Below, piece after piece: positions 53,189-61,784 of a DNA stretch of 64,000 nucleotides. Every line of letters begins with the position of its first letter. The stretch's first letter is position 1. This stretch comes from Prevotella sp. AGR2160 (lineage in GTDB: Bacteria > Bacteroidota > Bacteroidia > Bacteroidales > Bacteroidaceae): positions 38,350 to 102,349 of the forward strand of contig NZ_AUJK01000010.1 of the NCBI RefSeq assembly GCF_000424185.1, given 5' to 3'. The position numbers and the translations under genes were made by a program. The notes beneath the pieces are model-generated. The model was given only the letters and a program-made list of their open reading frames with translations, was not told where the DNA came from and ran no database searches.

Positions 53189-54120
53189 AAAAGATTATTA
53201 TCATGGCACTGATGGCCATAGCCATCCTGCCAACCCAAGCAGAGAACACCGCAACAGGTGACAAAATCACCAAGAGTGAGAAGAATGATACCGTCCGCAT
53301 CCGCTACATCCACCGTCTCACGGAGGATGATGCCCGTATCTTTGAGAGAAACTTGGAAAAGACCGTTATCTATGTCAACGACCAGGTGACCACCCATCTC
53401 ATCATGCCGGAGAACATCAAACTCGTGGACATCTCCACAGACAAACTCGTGGGCAATCAGTGCGCCGACAACATCGTCCGTCTGAAACCAAAGTCCACGC
53501 TGATGGACAATGAGCTTGCGGGAACGGTGACGGTTATTGGTGAGCGTCATATTGCACAGTTTACCGTCTATTACACAAAAGCCCCGAAGCGTGCCCACTC
53601 CGTCTATACTGTCGGGCAGGAAGATATCCGAGACTATACTAATCCCGAGGTGAGTATGACCCAGGGCGACATGTCCCGTCTTTGCTGGTCTATCTTCACC
53701 AGCCGCAGGAAGTGCTTCCGTGTGCATAACAAGCAGTATGGCATCCGTGCGCAGGTGAACAACATCTATACCGTTGGCGATTACTTCTTCATCGACTTCT
53801 CCTTGCAGAACAAGAGCAACATCAAGTACGACATTGCCGAAATCCGCCTGAAGCTGATGGACAAGAAAGAACTGAAGGCCACGAACTCACAGACCATCGA
53901 GCTCACGCCCGTCTACATGGTCAACCATGCCGACCACTTCGTGAAGAACTACCGCAATGTCATCGTACTGAAGAAGCTCACGTTCCCGGAGGAGAAGAAG
54001 CTAAGATTGGAAATCACCGAGGACCAAATCAGCGGCCGTGTCAGCTATCTCGACATCAACTACCGTGACATCCTCAATGCCGACAGCTTTGCTCCGGAGT
54101 TGCTGATAAACCTGCACTAA
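53185..54120 (+). CDS. traN: TraN, VirB9-like, DUF4138 (ICE2)
   Basis: This 311-aa protein has a signal peptide (MKKIIIMALMAIAILPTQAE), an N-terminal beta domain, and a second beta domain with YDIAEIRLKLMDKKELKATN near the C-terminus. This is the DUF4138/TraN pattern, the outer-membrane-side partner of TraM. In CTnDOT the next genes are traO-P-Q; here they are absent and the coupling protein gene follows after a repeat element. Confidence 0.93.
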   Translation: MKKIIIMALMAIAILPTQAENTATGDKITKSEKNDTVRIRYIHRLTEDDARIFERNLEKTVIYVNDQVTTHLIMPENIKLVDISTDKLVGNQCADNIVRLKPKSTLMDNELAGTVTVIGERHIAQFTVYYTKAPKRAHSVYTVGQEDIRDYTNPEVSMTQGDMSRLCWSIFTSRRKCFRVHNKQYGIRAQVNNIYTVGDYFFIDFSLQNKSNIKYDIAEIRLKLMDKKELKATNSQTIELTPVYMVNHADHFVKNYRNVIVLKKLTFPEEKKLRLEITEDQISGRVSYLDINYRDILNADSFAPELLINLH

Positions 54121-54127
54121 AGGAAGC

Positions 54128-54460
54128 AGCCTCTCCAAGCCTCCCCGAGGGGGGGAGGATGTTTGAATACCTATATATAAAGGTGTAACAAGATAGTAAA
54201 GATAATTCAGACATTGGCATTAGGAGAAATAGTCTTGCAAGTAATTGTTAGTCAGCGAGTTTACAAAACTTACCAAACAGCGTTGCGAAACGGCCCCTTT
54301 CAGCCGACAAAAGAGGCCGTTTTACGAGCCAAATGGTACCGTTTTGCAAGCTCATTCGATACCTTTAATTTTTGTGTAAATATAATTCGCAGCGCATAGC
54401 TGAGTATAAACTATAATTCATTTCAACATCCCCTCCATTCGGAGGGGCTTGGGGAGGCTT
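54128..54460. repeat. MITE-like element between traN and the coupling-protein gene
   Basis: About 330 bp with no gene, bounded by imperfect inverted repeats (AGCCTCTCCAAGCCTCCCC at 54128-54146 and its relative ending GGGGCTTGGGGAGGCTT at 54460). Both ends carry G/C hairpins (CCTCCCC/GGGGAGG; CCCCTCC/GGAGGGG). The middle repeats the idea at smaller scale (AAACGGCC / GGCCGTTT). It ends 4 bp before the ATG at 54465. Such short repeats are common in Prevotella intergenic DNA. Confidence 0.6.
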
Positions 54461-54464
54461 ATTT

Positions 54465-56768
54465 ATGGAAGAAACCCGTGAACAACAGCAGATGTACAGT
54501 ATGTTCCGCTCGTGCATCTATCTGATACTGATTATAGAGATTGTGATGAACTTGCCCATCACATCAGACAACCGCATGGTCGCCTTTGTCCTTGAGCTCT
54601 TCCACCGCTTCAAGGTCTTCGACTCCGTGGCTGCCTGCAAGGTGATGGAACTCATCTGTATCACCGTTACCTGCATCGGAACAAGAGCACGCAAGAGCCT
54701 GAAGTGGAACCTCAAGACCATGGTGCTCTATCCCGTCCTCGCCGGAGCGACCATGATGGTCCTGTGCTTCGTCTTTTACGGAATGCCGCTTAATGGCTCC
54801 TTTGCCGGTTATCCCCTTAACCGCTGCCTCTATGTCCTCTGCTCCGTTGTCGGCACGATGCTCATCCATCAGGGCTTCGATGCCATCGCGCAGTATTTGG
54901 GTATGAAAATAGGTGACGATAAATGGAATTTCGACAACGAGAGCTTCGAGCAGAGCCGTAACAAGGAAGAGAACGAGTACAGCGTCAACATCCCCATGGT
55001 CTATTACTACAAGAAGAAACTGAACCACGGCTGGATCAACATCATCAATCCCTTCCGCGCCACCATTGTCTTAGGTACGCCAGGCTCTGGTAAGTCCTTC
55101 GGTATCATCGACCCGTTCATCCGCCAGCATAGTGCCAAGGGCTTTGCCATGATGGTCTATGACTATAAGTTCCCGGCACTGGCAAGGAATCTCTTCTATC
55201 AGTACTGCAAGAACCGGAAGCTGGGCACGCTGCCCCAGAACTGCGGCTTCCGCATCGTCAACTTCACCGACGTGGAGTACAGCAATCGTGTGAATCCTAT
55301 CCAACGGAAGTATATTCCCGACCTTGCGGCAGCATCCGAGACAGCTGCCACCCTCCTGTCCTCCCTCAACAAAGGCGGCGGAGAGAAGAAAGGCGGCAGC
55401 GAGGCTTTCTTCCAGAACTCAGCTGAGAACTTTCTTGCCGCCATCATCTACTTCTTTGTCAACTTCCATCCGACAGGCTATAAGAACGGCAGGAAGCTCA
55501 CCCGTTATGTCGAGTACGACGGCAGAAAACTGAAACTCGTCACAAGAAAATGGCGCGACTATAAGGCCCTGGACGAACGAGGCAACGTGGTCCTTGACTT
55601 CACCGACCGAGAGAGCAACAACGTCTCCACCGATGCCGACGGCATGTTTGTCGACCTCAACGGCTTTAGCTACCTTGACCGTAACCAAAAGGAAATCGTC
55701 ATCACCCGCAGTTGGTATGAGGACGAGAGCGGCAACGAGGTGGAGCCCGACACCATCACGGGAGAATATAGCGACATGCCACATGTGCTGAGCTTCTTAG
55801 GCCGAAGCTACAGCGAAGTCTTTGACATACTCATGCAAGACCCCAAAATCATGTCACTGATGGCACCGTTCCAAAGTGCCTACAAGAACAAGGCCAACGA
55901 CCAGCTTGAGGGTATGGTGGGAACGCTCCGTGTCAATGCCGCCCGTCTTGTTTCCCCAGAGGCTTACTGGGTGTTCACCGGCGACGACTTCGACTTGAAG
56001 ATTTCCGACAGAAACAGTCCCAGCTACCTTGTCATCGCCAACGACCCGGAAAAGGAACAGGTCATCGGCTCGCTCAATGCCCTCATCCTCAACCGACTTG
56101 TCACACGTATCAACAGCAAGGGCAACCTGCCCGTGAGCATCATCGTCGATGAGCTGCCCACACTCTACTTCCACAAGATAGACCGCCTTATCGGTACTGC
56201 GCGAAGCAACAAGGTGGCTGTCACCCTCGGCTTCCAGGAACTTCCCCAGTTGGAGGCCGACTACGGCAAGAACGGCATGCAGAAGATCATCACCACTTGC
56301 GGCAACATCTTCATGGGTGCTGCCCGCAACAAAGAAACTTTGGAATGGGCTCAGAATGATGTCTTCGGCAAGGCCAAACAGACAAGCAAGTCCATCACCA
56401 TCAACGACTCAAAGGTCAGCACGTCCATCAGTGAGAAGATGGACAACCTTGTCCCAGCCGCCAAAATCGCCGATATGGCCACAGGTTGGCTCGCCGGACA
56501 GGCTGCCCGTGACTTCACACCAACAGAGCGCAGCTCCTTCAGCAGCATCAACCTTGAGGAAAGCCCTGAATTCAAGACGACCAAGTACTTTTGTAAAACC
56601 AACTTCAATATGGCAGAGATCAAGAAGGAAGAAGCCCAATACGTTGACCTCCCCAAAATCTACGCCTTCAGCGATGCCCGTCAGAAGGAAGTCATGCTCA
56701 ACCGCAACTTTGCCAGAGTGAACCGTGAGATTGACGAGATGATAAAGAGTCTGCTCAACTCTCAGTAA
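54465..56768 (+). CDS. mobC: VirD4-type coupling protein (MobC/TraG family, ICE2)
   Basis: This 767-aa protein has three N-terminal hydrophobic segments (up to about residue 140), Walker A GTPGSGKSFG near 205, Walker B-like IIVDELPTLYF near 560, and a conserved VTLGFQELPQLEADYG sensor region. It brings the relaxase-DNA complex to the channel. In most Bacteroides elements MobC is encoded with a relaxase (MobB); none is seen beside it here. Confidence 0.93.
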   Translation: MEETREQQQMYSMFRSCIYLILIIEIVMNLPITSDNRMVAFVLELFHRFKVFDSVAACKVMELICITVTCIGTRARKSLKWNLKTMVLYPVLAGATMMVLCFVFYGMPLNGSFAGYPLNRCLYVLCSVVGTMLIHQGFDAIAQYLGMKIGDDKWNFDNESFEQSRNKEENEYSVNIPMVYYYKKKLNHGWINIINPFRATIVLGTPGSGKSFGIIDPFIRQHSAKGFAMMVYDYKFPALARNLFYQYCKNRKLGTLPQNCGFRIVNFTDVEYSNRVNPIQRKYIPDLAAASETAATLLSSLNKGGGEKKGGSEAFFQNSAENFLAAIIYFFVNFHPTGYKNGRKLTRYVEYDGRKLKLVTRKWRDYKALDERGNVVLDFTDRESNNVSTDADGMFVDLNGFSYLDRNQKEIVITRSWYEDESGNEVEPDTITGEYSDMPHVLSFLGRSYSEVFDILMQDPKIMSLMAPFQSAYKNKANDQLEGMVGTLRVNAARLVSPEAYWVFTGDDFDLKISDRNSPSYLVIANDPEKEQVIGSLNALILNRLVTRINSKGNLPVSIIVDELPTLYFHKIDRLIGTARSNKVAVTLGFQELPQLEADYGKNGMQKIITTCGNIFMGAARNKETLEWAQNDVFGKAKQTSKSITINDSKVSTSISEKMDNLVPAAKIADMATGWLAGQAARDFTPTERSSFSSINLEESPEFKTTKYFCKTNFNMAEIKKEEAQYVDLPKIYAFSDARQKEVMLNRNFARVNREIDEMIKSLLNSQ

Positions 56769-56792
56769 GTTATCACAAGTAATTAGACATCA

Positions 56793-56838
56793 ATAGGGAT
56801 ATTCTCTCAACGTTTAGGGAATATCCCTATAGTTTTTT
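56793..56838 (+). terminator. Terminator at the end of the ICE2 transfer operon
   Basis: A perfect 12-bp stem ATAGGGATATTC/GAATATCCCTAT is followed by AGTTTTTT, 24 bp after the coupling-protein stop. Confidence 0.9.
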
Positions 56839-57133
56839 GGAAATTATCATTACCTTTCCTCTAAAAAAGCTTATGGCATCCACGAGTTTTAACTGATTAT
56901 AGAGACATCTTTGCAGAACGGACGCATAAACAATCGGGCACGTGTGGTATTCCAATCGTGCCATGAAAGAGTAAAAATGTAACTTTTTCCTCTTCGAGCT
57001 TTAGAACTCAAACTGGTGTCCTACGCCGTCTGAAGCATTAGACTGTTTGTAGACAGAGTCTGCGCTACTACAAAGATAATGACCTTACAACAGACGGTAT
57101 ATTATAAACACCTGCGAAGGTGGTCATAATCAT
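56839..57133. other. Gene-free right flank of the IS110 element
   Basis: No gene is seen. It contains a GGCACG/CGTGCC hairpin (56938-56964) and a CATCTTTG promoter-like box near 56907. Part of this is probably the 3' non-coding end of the IS110 element, the rest the ICE2 flank. The exact border cannot be set because IS110 elements lack clear terminal inverted repeats. Confidence 0.4.
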
Positions 57134-58282
57134 TTATGAGGGCTTTTCTTCCTCGTTTTCGAGTTGGTAGTCCTTGTATGTCTCGTTCTTTGTGAACATA
57201 TTCCATATTGCGACAAGCATCTTGCGTGCTATTGCGACCCGTACTTTGAGTCCGCTCTTCTTTCTTACTACACAGAGTCTGTAAGAGAACTTGTTGTAGA
57301 AGCAGCCTTGAGTTCTGCTTGCTGCCCACGCACATTCAATAAGAACCTTCCTGAGATATTTGTTTCCATGAGTTATTTTCCTTGACTTGAACTTGCCGTT
57401 GCTCTCATCATTCCTTGGCTTAAGGCCAGCCCAGCCTATCAGCATGGCTGCCGTAATGAAGGTCTTCATGTCGACACCTGCCTCGGCTATTATCTGCATT
57501 GCAGACTGATCTTTCACACCTGGTATGGTCTGCAGTAATTCAAGCTGTCTCTGGTAGTGCTCCTTGCAGATTTCCCTCATTTTCAAAAGGCATTCAGCCT
57601 TGTGTCTTCTCAACATGTCGAGTTCTTCCTTGTACTGCTTGAGCAAGTCAATATCTGCCTGCCTTACCACTCCATCCAGGGATGCGACAATGGTGTCGCG
57701 CCCGCAACGCTTTATAGTTCTTCCATGGATAACCTTGACGAGTTCCTCCGCACGTGCCTCTCCCTCTGTGATCTTAGTAACAACTTCCCTGTAGGATTTG
57801 GTATCCACGTTTGACACATAGTTGCTGATACGTATATTGCAACGCTGCAGGGCCGCGTCCATCTTGTTCTGTATATAAACCATGTGTTTGTTAATGTCGA
57901 ATATACGGCGGTTGTACTGGCGCAACTGCTGGATTGTAGCGTCAGGCACATAGCTGCCCCGGATGAGGTCCTTGCGGAGACAGGTCGCTATCCACTCTGC
58001 ATCCTTAACATCACTTTTCCTGCCCGGAAGTTGTTTAATGGCATACGGGTTTACAAGATAAAGTTTGAAGTCGCTCTCCAGAACACGCCATATAGGCATC
58101 CAGTAAACGCTGGTGCTCTCCATGGCTATCTCGCCGACATCGTTCTCCACCAGCTTGTCGCGCAAGACGTCAAGGTCTCTGGTTAAAATTCCACATTTAA
58201 ACTGAATTTTCTCATCGTTCCTTTTGTCAATACACACAAAAACATTATCTTTGTGCACATCGAGGCCACATACGTTTCTCAT
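57134..58282 (-). CDS. IS110-family transposase (DEDD type)
   Basis: About 382 aa from ATG 58282 (MRNVCGLDVHKDNVFV). The RuvC-like catalytic acids appear as GLDVHKD, AMESTSVYW and KSDVKDAEW, and the C-terminal Tnp20 domain as LLQTIPGVKDQSAMQIIAEA and KITHGNKYLRKVLIECAW. IS110 enzymes are RNA-guided recombinases that use a non-coding bridge RNA. The gene is intact and reads leftward into the ICE2 end. Confidence 0.95.
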   Translation of the reverse strand: MRNVCGLDVHKDNVFVCIDKRNDEKIQFKCGILTRDLDVLRDKLVENDVGEIAMESTSVYWMPIWRVLESDFKLYLVNPYAIKQLPGRKSDVKDAEWIATCLRKDLIRGSYVPDATIQQLRQYNRRIFDINKHMVYIQNKMDAALQRCNIRISNYVSNVDTKSYREVVTKITEGEARAEELVKVIHGRTIKRCGRDTIVASLDGVVRQADIDLLKQYKEELDMLRRHKAECLLKMREICKEHYQRQLELLQTIPGVKDQSAMQIIAEAGVDMKTFITAAMLIGWAGLKPRNDESNGKFKSRKITHGNKYLRKVLIECAWAASRTQGCFYNKFSYRLCVVRKKSGLKVRVAIARKMLVAIWNMFTKNETYKDYQLENEEEKPS

Positions 58283-58315
58283 AGCTCTGAAATTTTTAGT
58301 TGAACATTGGGACAC

Positions 58316-58430
58316 TAAGCCCGTTAATTACACACTAATTGGAGTAAGACTCCGCTATAAAGTTACTAAGAAATTGCGGCTTTCAGCCGCATCTCAGCAG
58401 TTATTTGCGTTGTGGCCTCAACTTTTTTAT
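58316..58430 (-). ncRNA. Candidate IS110 left end / bridge RNA region
   Basis: The non-coding stretch upstream of the transposase can fold into at least two hairpins (GGAGTaagACTCC; GCGGCTTTCAGCCGC). In the IS110 group the bridge RNA is encoded in the 5' non-coding end. Placement is inferred from that rule; ends were not determined. Confidence 0.35.
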
Positions 58431-58493
58431 CCTACTGGTGTAAAATCTCAAAAATTTTATATAAGTTTGTACCATACATCAACAACGTATCTT

Positions 58494-59075
58494 ATGAACA
58501 AAATCATTACGCTTATCATGTGGGTGGCTTTCTCCGCCACAGTGTCAGGACAAACAATAAAGGTAGAAGACCGTGTCAAGACACTTGAAGGAGAAGTAAA
58601 GACCCTGAAGGGTCAAGTTGAAATGCAGAATGGTCAGATGGCTTCAATGCAATCCCGACTTAACGAGCTCGCAGATCGGAATGCTGAGTACAAAAAGCAG
58701 TTGGACATTCGCCAGATTCTTTCCGTGACAGTGGATAGTGTCAAGTATGGAATTGGTTCAGCTGAAGGAAATGCCATAACTGGCAATATTGTTGTTACGC
58801 TGATGGCGCTTAATACTGGAGAGGATGCTTACCCAAAGATTCTTCATGGAGCGTCCCTTAATGATTATGACGGCAACATCTATCAATGCCCGGAAGATTC
58901 TGTTTCTGTGGGTGGACTTAGCAACTATGAAGTCCTCCGTAAAAATATCAATACGAAGATAATCCTAAAGTTCACGAATGTATCGGCAAACGCGCGTATT
59001 TCAAATCTCTCATTCTATGGAGGTGGCGGAACAACGCTCTTTAGCCTTCGTGACATTAAAATCGATTGGAAGTAA
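58494..59075 (+). CDS. Exported coiled-coil protein with a beta domain, unknown
   Basis: This 193-aa protein starts at ATG 58494, 25 nt after a TAAGTTTG -7 box (58462-58469). It has a signal peptide (MNKIITLIMWVAFSATVSGQ), a short coiled coil (KVEDRVKTLEGEVKTLKGQV) and a C-terminal beta-sandwich-like domain (LSVTVDSVKYGIGSAEGNAI). The family is not recognised; it is probably periplasmic or surface-bound. A terminator follows 9 bp after the stop. Confidence 0.8.
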   Translation: MNKIITLIMWVAFSATVSGQTIKVEDRVKTLEGEVKTLKGQVEMQNGQMASMQSRLNELADRNAEYKKQLDIRQILSVTVDSVKYGIGSAEGNAITGNIVVTLMALNTGEDAYPKILHGASLNDYDGNIYQCPEDSVSVGGLSNYEVLRKNINTKIILKFTNVSANARISNLSFYGGGGTTLFSLRDIKIDWK

Positions 59076-59083
59076 AAAACACA

Positions 59084-59123
59084 GCCGGTACCGTCAGCAT
59101 GGAGGCTGATGGTAGCGGTCTTT
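59084..59123 (+). terminator. Terminator carrying the intron insertion site
   Basis: The stem GCCGGTACCGTCAG/CTGATGGTAGCGGTC is followed by TTTG; the group II intron begins within the T tract. The left arm is nearly identical to that of the terminator at 19504. Confidence 0.8.
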
Positions 59124-59727
59124 GTTTGACTGGCATGTATATCGGCTAACGGGTGTAAGTCCCTAACAGGCCCCAGTAGTGGGAACTGTCCAGCCAGAGA
59201 GACAAGGGTGTCCATCGCGAGATGGAATCTGAAAGAAGTCAGCGGCAAACATCTGCCCCGACGTACAGAAACCTGATACCAAGGCTTACTTGCGAGGGTG
59301 AGGCGGCAAAGAGCGTCAAAGCCCTATAACTACTCGGAATCGCAAGGAGTAAATTAGGCGGGGATAAGGTGGAAAGTCGGTATACTTAACCAGTGAGGTC
59401 TCACGGACGCATGGGTGAAGATGAGTTATTCGATGCACCATGACGGAGTAAAGCTTGCCGTGAGAAGTCAGCAGAGGTCATAGTACCCAAGGCACGTGTG
59501 CCTATAGGGAAGGACTGAATCGCGCAGTGCAATAGTAAATGACTGCTACCTTGAGAGTCTTTTGTAGTCAGATGTCCGAAAAGGAACTCTCTATTCACAA
59601 GATAGGACGGAATCCGACAATAGAATAGAAGTGACGTATCTCGAAGGGATGGCTGAAAACAACTTGCCACACACCATAAGGTGTATAAGCGCGAAACCGC
59701 CGTATGCGGAACCGCACGTACGGTGGT
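59124..59727 (+). ncRNA. Group II intron, ORF-less, domains I-V (5' part)
   Basis: The sequence starts GTTTGACTGGC and has typical domain I features (GGGTGTAAGTCCC; the CCAGCCAGAGAGACAAGG and GAATCTGAAAGAAGTC segments). It also has the linker that normally precedes a maturase (GAAGTCAGCAGAGGTCATAG, then GGGAAGGACTGAAT), but no reverse-transcriptase ORF. It ends in domain V: stem ACCGCCGTA/TACGGTGGT around a catalytic AACC loop (59696-59727). Insertion right after a terminator stem is the habit of class C introns. Splicing would need a maturase supplied in trans. Confidence 0.8.
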
Positions 59728-59758
59728 TATTCCAACATAAATTTTATTCCAACCTTTT
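59725..59758 (+). repeat. Left inverted repeat of the RIT element
   Basis: A 34-bp end with two ATTCCAAC motifs. It matches the right end (63113-63146) in 33 of 34 positions as an inverted repeat. A further GTTGGAAT copy lies inside at 59801-59808. Confidence 0.9.
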
Positions 59759-59824
59759 GACTTGAACTCCGATTATAGCCGTGATTCTTTGACATTAAAG
59801 TTGGAATAAAATTCATGATGACTA

Positions 59825-60847
59825 TTAGCCAAATAGTTCACTTAGTTTTGTGGCCTTGCCTTTCCACTTTTTAGGCATCTGTCTGATATCTTTACTTTGA
59901 ACTTCCATAATAGCCTTCTCTTTCATACCAGGCTTGACATTCAGATATATCATAGTAGTCTGGATATTTTTATGCCCAAGTTCTGTTGAGAGTTGTGCAA
60001 TGTTCATTCCATCCTCAAGACGTTGAAGTGCCATTGCATGACGGAAGTGGTGCATATGTAAATCCAGTGGTACCTCTTCGCATTTTTCATGCGCTTTCAC
60101 AGCATACGTCTTAAGCCTTTTTCTAATTGATTCTTGATTCAACTTCACGTATGGCCCTTTAACTCTTGAGTAGAACAAATACCGATTTCCATCTGTGTCG
60201 CATTTGTGAAACTTCTGTATGTATTTCATGAGATTGCCGGCCATTTTGCTATTTACATAGAGTGTACGATGCTTGTTCCCTTTGCCTTGAACCATAATGT
60301 ACGGCTCGGTAGAGTTCAGACTTACATCTGAGAGTGTAAGAGACAGTGCCTCATTAATCCTACACCCTGTGCAATAGGCAAGAGACATTAGAATTACATC
60401 TCGGTAACAGGCATCTTTACTCACATCTGGTACGGATAGAATTGTTCTGATAGCGTTCTTGCTCAGACACACAACTTTTTCCGCATCATTTTTAATGCCA
60501 TGCACTTCTTCTGCCTCCATAAAGAGCTTGCGATAAGCTACATCGCTAGACGCAACATATTTAAGAAATGACCTCACTGCAGACAACCTAACATTACAGG
60601 TTCTGGGCTTTAATCCTTCTCCTGCCATATTTGCTACCCATTCTGTCAGCAGGGTCTTGGAGAAGCCTGTGACGGAGCAGAATGTACCGGTGTTGAGACC
60701 TTTATTGTCTTCTAGATATCTCATTAGACATCTGAATGCCTCCTTATAGGAAGATATGGTGTGAGAGCTCAAAACCAAAGCGCTCTCACTTAGCCAGTCA
60801 CGGTAAAGTCTGGCAAGCTGTAGAGCCTCTAAATCCTTTTTCCTCAT
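59825..60847 (-). CDS. ritC: Tyrosine recombinase, third gene of the RIT element
   Basis: A 340-aa recombinase: SAM-like N-domain, catalytic Arg in YCTGCRINEAL, HMHHFRHAMA and LGHKNIQTTMIYLN with the Tyr nucleophile. It is the last gene of the trio, 4 bp after ritB. It has a Lys-rich C-terminal extension after the Tyr. Confidence 0.92.
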   Translation of the reverse strand: MRKKDLEALQLARLYRDWLSESALVLSSHTISSYKEAFRCLMRYLEDNKGLNTGTFCSVTGFSKTLLTEWVANMAGEGLKPRTCNVRLSAVRSFLKYVASSDVAYRKLFMEAEEVHGIKNDAEKVVCLSKNAIRTILSVPDVSKDACYRDVILMSLAYCTGCRINEALSLTLSDVSLNSTEPYIMVQGKGNKHRTLYVNSKMAGNLMKYIQKFHKCDTDGNRYLFYSRVKGPYVKLNQESIRKRLKTYAVKAHEKCEEVPLDLHMHHFRHAMALQRLEDGMNIAQLSTELGHKNIQTTMIYLNVKPGMKEKAIMEVQSKDIRQMPKKWKGKATKLSELFG

Positions 60848-60851
60848 AATC

Positions 60852-61784
60852 TTATGGCATTAATGGTATAACCTCTTCAAAAGTATTCCCGCTTTTTGAT
60901 TCTATTATGCCACCATACTGCGGGACAAGTGCATAATAACCAAGAGTTCTTGACACTTTAGAGTGCCCCATACTGTTTTTCAGCGATACGAGGTTTTCGT
61001 TGGTCTCATACTCATGGTTCGGCCATGAGTTGATGTTCTCTATCGCATATTGGTGGCGAAGTTCCCTCGGGTATGCAGTGACTTTATTATATTTGTACCA
61101 ACACTCTCTGAACTGAGCATCTAGCCACTTATCCTTCCTGTAATCATCATGGATATCAGGGAAGAACACATGACGATCTGGTATTAGCGAGTTCATGGCC
61201 TCGTCGTACATAGACATAATTTCACGCATTGTCTCATGCAGGACTATAATTCGCTCTCTGTAACCCTTAGTCTTTGTAATCCTTACGACTCCAGTCGTCA
61301 AGATTACTTCGTCTCTGTCAAGAAGTCTTCCCTCTACACAACGCATACCACTACTATACAGGAGCCTAAAAATTACTGGCACTTCCATCTTTCTCAGTTT
61401 CTGCTCCAAAGTCTTATAGTTTTTTATCTCATCACATGCTTTGAAAAAGTTTCTCAGCTCCGACTTAGTAAAATAGTGCGGTATAGAATTGCTCTCTACA
61501 TAAGGTGGCATTCTTGGTATGATGAGATCTGTAAGGTCCATCCGTAATTTGATGTATTGCAGAAACGGACGTACCTTATTCAGACGTGATCTGTATGTCA
61601 CAGCAATTTCGTTTACTCTTTTTTCCCACCACCAGTCTACCATCTCCTGAGTCAAATATTTACTTCTATCAAACTTTCTGACGCAAGCATTGAAGAAGTA
61701 GCGTACATCTTGCATGGGGCGTTCTTTCATGCCACAAGCACTGCGATAAGATGCGTAACTCTCGACTAATTCAGCAAATGTCAT
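60852..61784 (-). CDS. ritB: Tyrosine recombinase, second gene of the RIT element
   Basis: About 310 aa from ATG 61784, whose ATG overlaps the ritA stop in an ATGA junction (the open frame extends to 61844, but that start lies inside ritA). Catalytic Arg is in YSSGMRCVEG, ELRHQYAIEN carries the second Arg, and GHSKVSRTLGYYAL the Tyr. The first His of the HxxR box is replaced (PRELRH). Confidence 0.9.
   Translation of the reverse strand: MTFAELVESYASYRSACGMKERPMQDVRYFFNACVRKFDRSKYLTQEMVDWWWEKRVNEIAVTYRSRLNKVRPFLQYIKLRMDLTDLIIPRMPPYVESNSIPHYFTKSELRNFFKACDEIKNYKTLEQKLRKMEVPVIFRLLYSSGMRCVEGRLLDRDEVILTTGVVRITKTKGYRERIIVLHETMREIMSMYDEAMNSLIPDRHVFFPDIHDDYRKDKWLDAQFRECWYKYNKVTAYPRELRHQYAIENINSWPNHEYETNENLVSLKNSMGHSKVSRTLGYYALVPQYGGIIESKSGNTFEEVIPLMP

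Noticed and set aside
58224..58493. N-terminal extension of the exported coiled-coil protein
   Set aside because: It runs through the promoter region and the IS110 end; the signal peptide begins at 58494.
59401..59670. 89-codon minus frame inside the intron
   Set aside because: It is opposite the ribozyme domains and has no resemblance to a maturase.
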